A DNA stretch of 64,000 bases from Stomoxys calcitrans (Eukaryota; Arthropoda; Insecta; Diptera; Muscidae), in the NCBI RefSeq assembly GCF_963082655.1, contig NC_081554.1:93068245-93132244 (forward strand), given 5' to 3'. Shown here piece after piece: positions 57,097 through 64,000 of the stretch. The position numbers and the translations under genes were made by a program. Numbering within the stretch: position 1 is the first letter of the stretch; the number at the start of each line of letters is the position of its first letter. The notes beneath the pieces are model-generated. The model ran no database searches and was not told the DNA's origin. It saw nothing but the letters and a program-made list of their open reading frames with translations.

Positions 57097-57790
57097 AAGG
57101 GTGATTTTTTAGTTATTATCTTTAGCCAACACTGCTTTAAACAGTTCGCGCACGTTTTGTGTTTTGTTTCACTATCAAACATCTTCAGTTTGTTTTATAA
57201 TTTAACCGTGAATCGTCTTACAAATGAACTACGCTTGCAAATTATTGAATTTTTTATTATCAAAATGCGTGCTCTATTAAGAAAGTTCGTCGCGCGCTTC
57301 TTCCATTTTATGGTCGAAGCAAATTTTTGGATCAGTGGGTACGTAAATAAACAGAATTGTGGATTTTGGAGCGAAAATCAGCCAGAAACATTGCCACAGC
57401 TACCAATGCATCCAGAAAAAGTCGCAGTTTGGTGCGGTTTATGGGCTGGTGGCATCATTGGACCGTACATCTTCAAAGATGATGCGAATCGTAACGTTAC
57501 TGTGAATGGTGAGCGCTGCCGTGAGATGATATCCAATTTTTTTGTCCAAAATGCAAGAGCTTGACTTGCATGACCTGTGGTTTGGACAAGACGGTGCCAA
57601 ATGCCACACAGCACAGCATAACAATGGACTTATTGAGAGGCGAGATCGGCGAACATTTTATTTTATATTCGGGACCGGTAAATTAACAAAATTGCACTAA
57701 GCGGATGGACCATTTGAGGCGCAGTCACGGTTAACATTTGCATATATTTCTCTAATACTTCCTACAGCACGCATACTTCTCTATAAAGAG
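57097..57790 (+). mobile_element. Mariner-superfamily element with internal deletion
   Basis: The 5' end is TA followed by AAGGGTGATTTTTTAGTTAT. The transposase start MNRLTNELRLQIIEF-like (57209 on, N-terminal helix-turn-helix) runs to FHFMVEANFW. That joins the helix-turn-helix directly to the catalytic core, so the middle is deleted. The core shows VEANFW where DEAHFW is usual (first catalytic Asp lost), then YVNKQNCGFWSE, HPEKVAVWCGLWAGGIIGPY and VNGERCREMI. After a frameshift comes LWFGQDGAKCHTA with the second Asp kept. The 3' inverted repeat is not found, and an R153-B begins at 57832. Confidence 0.8.
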
Positions 57791-57831
57791 TGCGGTCATT
57801 CAAGGTGCAGATCCGCAAATCAGTGTTCTTT

Positions 57832-59221
57832 TTATACCCACCATCGAAGGATGGGGGTATATTCATTTTGTCATTCCGTTTGCAACACATCGAAATATCC
57901 ATTTCCGACCCTATAAAGTATATATATATCAGCGTAAAAATCTAAGACGATCTAGACATGTCCGTCCGTCTGTCTGTTGAAATCACGCTACAGTCTTCAA
58001 AAATAGAGATATTGAGCTGAAACTTTGCACAGATTCCTTTTTTTGTCCATAAGCAGGTTAAGTTCGAAGATGGGCTATATCGGACTATATCTTGATATAG
58101 CCCCCATATTGACCGATCCGCCGATATAGGGTCTTAGGCCAATAAAAGCCACATTTATTATCCGATTTTGCTTTAATTTGAGACCGTGAGTTGCGTTACG
58201 CCCTTCTACATCCTTCGTCAATTTGGCTCAGATCGGTCCAAATTTGAATATAGCTGCCATATAGACCGATCCTCCGATTTAGGGTCTTAGGCCCATAAAA
58301 GCCATATTTATTATCCGATTTTGCTGAAATTTGGGACAGTGAGTTGTGTTAGGCCCTTTGACATTCTTTGGCTCAGATCGGTCCAAATTTGAATATAGCT
58401 GCCATATAGACCGATCCTCCGATTTAGGGTCTTGGGCCAATAAAAGCCACATTTATTATCCGATTTTGCTGAAATTTGGGACAGTGAGTTGTCTTAGGCC
58501 CTTCGACATCCTTCTTTAATTTGGCTCTGATCGGTTCAGATTTGGGTGTAGCTGCCATATAGACCGATCCTCCGATTTAGGATCTTAGGCCCATAAAAGC
58601 CACATTTATTATCCGATTTTGCTAAAATTTGGGACTGTGATTTGTGTTAGCACCTCGACATCTTTCTTTAATTTGGCTCTGATCGGTTCAGATTTGGATA
58701 TAGCTGCCATATGGACCGATCCCTCGATTTAAGGTTTTGGGCACAAAAAAGGCGCATTTATTGTCCGATTTCGCCCAAACTTTAGACATTGATTGTGTTA
58801 GGCTCTTCTACATTATTCTGCGACTTGGCCCAAATCGGTCCAGATTTGGATATCGCTGCTATGTAGACCGATATCTCGATTTAAAGTCTTGGCACCATAA
58901 AAGGCGTATTTATAATTCGATTTCACTGAAATTTGACACAGTGACTTATGTTAGGCTTTTCGACATCCGTGTCGTATATGGTTCAGATCGGTTTATTTTT
59001 AGATATAGCTACTAAAAAGACCAATATTTTGTTATGCACAATTGAACAATGACTTGTACTAATTAGTATTTGGGTTAAATCGGAACATATTTCGATATAA
59101 CTGCTATGGGATATAAGATATGCAATTTTCACCGGATTTTGATGAAAGGTGGTTTACATATATACCCTAGGTGGTGGGTATCCAAAGTTCGGTCCGGCCG
59201 AACTTAACGCCTTTTTACTTG
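57832..59221 (+). mobile_element. R153-B element, complete, ~1.39 kb
   Basis: Left end TTTATACCCACCATCGAAGG; core CATGTCCGTCCGTCTGTCTG. GACCGAT boxes lie at 58111, 58264, 58409, 58562, 58713 and 58865 (steps of 153, 145, 153, 151 and 152 bp). Right end CTAGGTGGTGGGTATCCAAA, hairpin AGTTCGGTCCGGCCGAACTT, then AACGCCTTTTTACTTG. ATACCCACC/GGTGGGTAT is the subterminal inverted pair. It is non-coding and is the reference for family B here. Confidence 0.9.
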
Positions 59222-59960
59222 TTTCGTTTGCGTGGGTCGTCAACGTTGGGGGGAGTTTTCCGGGGCGGGTTAGTGGCTCAACGCCCCAACCGCATGGGTT
59301 TTGTGGGATTGCACATGTATCCCTCGTTGTGGCGAGCTGCTTGATCCAAGATACGACGCTCGCCTCCAGCCGCCCCTAACCTGGGAACAGACGCTGCTGT
59401 TGGCCATTGGCGCCAATAACTCACCTTGTCATATCGAATAGCATTAGCACTCAGTATTTAATTAAGAGCCAGTGCCACCGGACTCCTCACTGAAACTCTC
59501 CTCTCGAAAATCGCTGGCTGCCCGCAGCCGCATTTGCAGCTACTCCGCATAAAAACGGAGCTTTCCACCATCCGCAACCTGTGGACGCTCCCGGTAGCTT
59601 TCAGCTAAGCTTCCCGTGATAACGATGGACACCACACAAGTCAGAGCTCAAAGTTCCAGCTTGTGTGTTGCTCATAGTTATCCCGTGTCGGCCGGGTGCA
59701 CATAGATGCTTACCATGGAATTCGCCGGAAATTGAATAATAGTATATCCTTCACCGATCCTATTCAGGTAATAAAGAAGACTTTCCTTCACCTGTAGTTT
59801 GTTGTAGTAGTTGCCAGAGATGTTGTTGATCTTACTCCAGTGTTTTACTGGGTTTGGAATTTCTGTAGCCAGTATTACTCTAACCTCCAATAACCCTCCA
59901 CGGTTCGGACTATGGGTGCATCTCTACGCAATGGGCGATGGCCCCCTTGATCGGCAGAGG
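59222..59960. other. GC-richer block, possible unassigned retrotransposon
   Basis: The base composition rises clearly (GGGGCGGGTTAGTGGC, CGCCTCCAGCCGCCCC) compared with the AT-rich surroundings. A minus-strand frame at 59678-59890 (KINNISGNYYNKLQVKESLL) could be transposon ORF1, but I cannot place it. Confidence 0.35.
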
Positions 59961-60892
59961 AGGGTGTGAGTGGCGTGGGAACCAACGAAATGGTTTTTCA
60001 TAGCAATTGGATAAGCGCCAATTGGATAAGCGCCGTTTCTATATACTATTGGATGGTAAAAGCAGTTTACATTCTCTGTAGAGCAGAGTGTATTTGTATG
60101 TATATGGGTCCTAAGCAAATAATTAAAATTAATAATAGATGGCGGCATGACAAGTACATATGTACGTACATAAGTAGGTACACATGTTAGAGGTGTTTGA
60201 TGGGCTATTGATTAAATCATTTTAGGCCTGCGAAGACACTGATATCTATTTCATCAAGATAACACAAGCTAATTAACCACCAATACACGCTAGAATGATC
60301 CATTGGTAATGAGCCATTGGTAATGACCATAACATGTCCTCATCTTGAACTGAATTAAAACAATCATTATTCGTCCTTTTTCTTGTTAATTCCTATTTTC
60401 AGTGAACGAACATAAGCTATAATTTGCTTGGGTCAAAGGATATAAAGTTTCAAAAATGCTTTAGTATATATTTTGTATAAATACAGGCTACATGCAAGCG
60501 TTGACATTGATGGATATTTACGATACTTGACAATTTCGTTTCCTTTTCTGGCCGGAATATTGGAAAATACTATTAGCCACATATATTATTATGGGATATA
60601 TCTTGGAAATTACCAAGGTAAACAAACATTTATTTTTAATTTCATTTGTAAGACATTCCGAAACTGCGTGACACGGATTAATTGTTAATTCGACTGTCAG
60701 GAGTATATGCGTCGATTGAGTAGATTTTCTATCGCACTTGTTTACAGGAACTAAAATTTGAAGGGAAAATAGTTCAAATATATATTTTTCCAAAATATGG
60801 CCTAGATTTTAAACATATATTTTCGTAATCTTTTAATGTGGTGTGTTTTGAGACACATGGAAAAAAATTACTCGCTCCATGGATGAATATTT
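59961..60892. other. Single-copy DNA with a 15-bp direct duplication
   Basis: CAATTGGATAAGCGC is repeated in tandem at 60004-60018 and 60019-60033. No gene is seen. Confidence 0.4.
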
Positions 60893-61888
60893 GTATACCC
60901 ACCACCGAAGAATGGGGGTATTTTATTTTTTTTCATCCCATTTGCAACACATCGAAATATACATTTCCGGCCTTATAAAGTATATATATTCTTGATCAGC
61001 GTCAAAATCTAAGGTGATCTAGCTATGTCCGTCCGTCTGTATGTTGAAATCACGCTACAATCTTTAAAAATAGAGATATTGAGCTGAGACTTTGCACAGA
61101 TTCATTTTTTGTTCATATGCAGGTTAGGTTCGAAGATGGGCTATATCTGACTATATCACCATATAGACCCCATATAGAACGATCAGCCGATTTAGGGTAT
61201 TAGTCCCATAAAAGCCATATTTATTATTCGATTTTGCTGAAATTTGGGACAGTGAGTTGTGTTAGGCACTTCGACATCTTTCTTTAATTTGGCTCAGATC
61301 GGTCCAGATTTGGATATAGCCGCCCATCAAAGGCGAATTTATTGTCCGATTCCTCCGAAATTTGGGACAGCGAGTTAAGTTAAGCCCCTCCACATACTTC
61401 TGCAATGTGGCACATGTCGGTCCAGATTTGGATATAGCTGTCATATAGACCGATCTCTCGATTTAAGGTTTTGTGCCCTTAAAATGCGTATTTATTATCC
61501 GATCTTGCTTAAATTTGGAACAGTGAGTTGTATTAGGCCCTTCGACATCTTTCTTTAATTTGGCCCAGATCGGTCCAGATTTGGATATAGCTGTCATATA
61601 GACCGATCTCTCGATTTAAGGTCTTGCGCCCATCAAAGGCGCATTTATTGTCCTATATCACCGAAATTTGGGACAGCGAGTTAAGTTAAGCCCCTCCACG
61701 TACTTCTGCAATGTGGCACAGATCGGTCCAGATTCGAATATAGCTGAACGAACTCTCGATTTAAAATCTTGGCCCCACAAAAGGCGCATTTATCATACGA
61801 TTTCACTGAAATTTGGGACAGTGACTTATGCTAGGCTTTCCGACATCCGTGTGGTTCAGATCGGATTATTTTAAGATATAGCTACTAA
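60893..61888 (+). mobile_element. R153-B, left part of a split copy
   Basis: TGTATACCCACCACCGAAGA, the core AGCTATGTCCGTCCGTCTG and modules with CCATATAGACCGATC run to AGATATAGCTACTAAAAA. There the family consensus would go on GACCAATATTTTG. Instead LINE-alpha RT sequence begins. The element resumes at 63386. Confidence 0.85.
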
Positions 61889-63385
61889 AAATATATTATT
61901 GTCTCTGGAAGAAAAAGGTATTAAAGTGGTCGCGTATGGTGATGACGTGCAATTGCGTTTAGGGGAAAGTTTCCCAGGACTCTAAGAAATATACTTCAGG
62001 AGGCTCTACGTGCAACAGCAAAGTGGGCTACCGTGAGGGGTCTGGGTATAAATCCGTGCAAGACAGAAGTAGTTCTTTTCAGCAGGAGTTACAAGTTGCC
62101 TGTATCCTTGGGTGGAGAGAATGTTCCATTTATAGAAAGCGCAAAATACCTGGGTGTTTTGCTGGACAGAAAATTGAACTTTAAATCCAACATTTGGAAA
62201 GGCAAGAAAGGCCACTCACCCACGTGTCATTCATTGGGTTATGCTGCAGTTGTCAGACCTATTATGCTATGTGTTGTGTTGTGTTGTGTTGTGGTCTGAT
62301 GGACGGACCACCTACTGCGCAATACTTAACCGGATCCAAAGGATGGCTTGTTTGTGCATCGCAGCCGCACTGAGGACGACACCATCTGAAGCACTGAATT
62401 TAATGCTACATCTTATGCCTTAGGACATTGTGGCTACCCAACTTGCATTACCCTACACCCTACCTGAGCCGCTTTTTGATAAAAATTACTGTAGCACTAT
62501 TCCTGATAGAACCGATTGGAACTACGATATCTCTGGTAACAGAAGTTACATAGACTTCTATACGGATGGTTTCAAACTAAACGACGTGGAGTACGGATGG
62601 TGTGCTCTAAAGATCAAGAACTGGTCATATCGAAGAGGTAACCCGACCACTGCAGTGCGTATCAAGCAGATATACTTGCAATTAAGGAAGTGGTGGAATG
62701 GCTAAGATATAATATCATTACGACGATTGGCATAAATATCTTCTCAGACAACCAGGCAGCTATTAAATCCCTGGAGAGCGTATTTCTGAACACAAAAACC
62801 GCCCTCGTCTGCCGCAGATCTGTTAACGAGATGGCTGAACAGTTCAAAATTCACTTGTTTTGGGTGCCGGGCCACAGAGATATCCCAGGGAATTCTAAAG
62901 CACTCTAAACACTCCAGGGATACTGGAATCTGTGGTTAGGCCTCTAGCGACATGTAAGCTAAGTTTTCAGCACCAGGCCCGAAGGTCAACGAATGATAGA
63001 TGGTCACGGGGGGGCTGTGAGCATTCAAAACTATGTGGCCTAGTGTAGACTTGAAGAGGTCTACTGCTTTGCTGTCAGACGTATCAATCATTGAGTCCAT
63101 CATGGCAGGTCACTGTCCACTCGGAAAACATGCTGACAGACTGAAGGTTGCCAGCAACGACTTTTGCAGAAGCTGTAGTGACGTCGAAGAAGAAGATACT
63201 ATAGAACAACTTCGGTGTGTGTGTCCCGCACTAGCAGTTAGAAGGAGTTCCACTTTAGGTTATCATTTCTTTGAGAACCTGTCTGATTTAGCGGATGTGA
63301 AAATTCGCAAGTTACTGGGCTTTTTAAAGCGATCTGGATGGTTCAACGGTGGGAACTAGAAGGCATCTTCCTTCTTCTGTTCTTT
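61889..63385 (+). mobile_element. LINE-alpha fragment lacking both ends, inside R153-B
   Basis: It starts in RT: ILLSLEEKGIKVVAYGDDV (YGDD, then a frameshift), RGLGINPCKTEVVLFSRSYK and YLGVLLDRKLNFKSN (62130 on). A TGTTG pentanucleotide run lies at 62270-62292. Then MACLCIAAALRTTPSEALNL, RNase H (SYIDFYTDGFKLND, FSDNQAAIKSLE with SD kept, VPGHRDIPGN), and the Cys/His part MAGHCPLGKHADRL, FCRSCSDVEEEDTIEQLRCV, DLADVKIRKLLGFLKRSGWF. The final ~70 bp and the (CCTAA)n tail are missing. The C-terminal frame 63033-63359 is open for 108 codons. Confidence 0.85.
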
Positions 63386-63577
63386 TTGTAATACACAATT
63401 GAACAATGACTTGTACTTATAAGTATTTGGTCCAAATCGGAACATATTTCGATATAGCTGCTATGGGGCATAAGGTATGCTTTTTTCACCGGATTTTGAC
63501 GAAAGGTGGTTTACCTATATACCCAAAGTGGTGGGTATCCAAATTTCGACCCGGCCGAACTTACGCCTTTTTACTTG
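63386..63577 (+). mobile_element. R153-B, right part of the split copy with hairpin
   Basis: TAATACACAATTGAACAATG continues the consensus where the left part stopped. It ends AAAGTGGTGGGTATCCAAAT and TTCGACCCGGCCGAA, then CGCCTTTTTACTTG. Confidence 0.85.
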
Positions 63578-64000
63578 TTTCAAAAAATCTTGATGGTACT
63601 GACAAACTGCTATTTGTCAACTCGTGTCATCCCATTGTTCCAATTGTAGATGACCAATTTAATCATTCTAAAAAGGGTTTCTATTTATTTTCCTTACCCT
63701 TAAATTCAAGAAATATCTCATGTCAAAGCAAACAAATTACAAGGAAATGTTTGTGGGCAACCTAAACGGTAATATTCAAGCAAAACTCTATTTATTTAGG
63801 ACGACTGAAAATTTATTAAAGACAAAATTTTGGAAATTGCGAAGAAATGTTCCCCAGCAAAGACTTTTCTTAAGATAGCTTTTATTGAGTAGGGACGTGT
63901 TTCTCCATAATTATTAAAATATTGAATAATTTAATTTTCCTAGCAAAATACAAACTGCGCCATTCAAAGGAGACAAAATAAGTTGGTTAGTATTATTGAA
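63578..64000. other. Unassigned DNA to the window edge
   Basis: No repeat family or gene is recognised. Confidence 0.35.

Noticed and set aside
57832..63577. Autonomous Helitron in the window
   Set aside because: No Rep HUH motif or helicase is seen; only non-coding R153 copies are present.

Overview
The window looks like gene-poor, transposon-rich chromatin of a higher fly, most likely a calyptrate muscoid of the Musca/Stomoxys type. The evidence is AT-rich DNA, no bacterial-style gene packing, LINE reverse transcriptases of fly type, a tRNA-derived SINE, mariner remnants, and hundreds of copies of motifs around GGCAGCTATATC and GACCGAT that I associate with muscoid genomes. The species call is inference. 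I find no intact protein-coding gene. Almost every open frame longer than 60 codons is either inside a decayed transposon or unsupported.

Mobile DNA falls into these groups (names are mine). (1) R153-A, -B and -C: non-coding elements built from ~153-bp modules. They have a hairpin at one end (TTCGGCCGGGCCGAA in A and B, a GTCGG..CCGAC-type hairpin in C), subterminal inverted repeats (TATACCC..CC type) and a GACGGACGGACA core; strand is given with the hairpin at the 3' end. (2) LINE-alpha and LINE-beta: two non-LTR families with endonuclease, RT, RNase H and a C-terminal Cys/His motif, both ending in (CCTAA)n. (3) A Jockey-clade LINE and a second LINE fragment (LINE-delta). (4) tSINE, a ~280-bp tRNA-derived SINE with A and B boxes. 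(5) Tc1/mariner remnants and one complete MITE.

Layout. 0-3.7 kb: tandem repeat, then a SINE split by a LINE-beta. 4.8-12 kb: R153 elements and LINE-alpha pieces. 12.6-13.64 kb: the only host-like transcribed feature, a putative non-coding first exon on + ending in AAG|GTATGT; if it is real, the right three quarters of the window may be one transposon-filled intron. 14-31.7 kb: LINE-alpha copies, R153 copies and SINEs, many nested. 33-42.4 kb: LINE-beta, R153-A, a broken C2H2 zinc-finger pseudogene (about 35.85-36.32 kb, -), and a Jockey copy. 42.7-51 kb: LINE-alpha, LINE-beta, R153-B, a MITE inside a LINE, and a foldback junction. 51-56.5 kb: mostly single-copy DNA with no gene seen. 56.5-64 kb: LINE-delta cut by a mariner, then two R153-B copies, the second split by a LINE-alpha.

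The genes do not form a pathway. What the window records is the order of insertion. SINEs are hit by LINEs, R153 elements by SINEs and LINEs, and LINEs by a MITE and a SINE. Target-site duplications make several of these events readable to the base.
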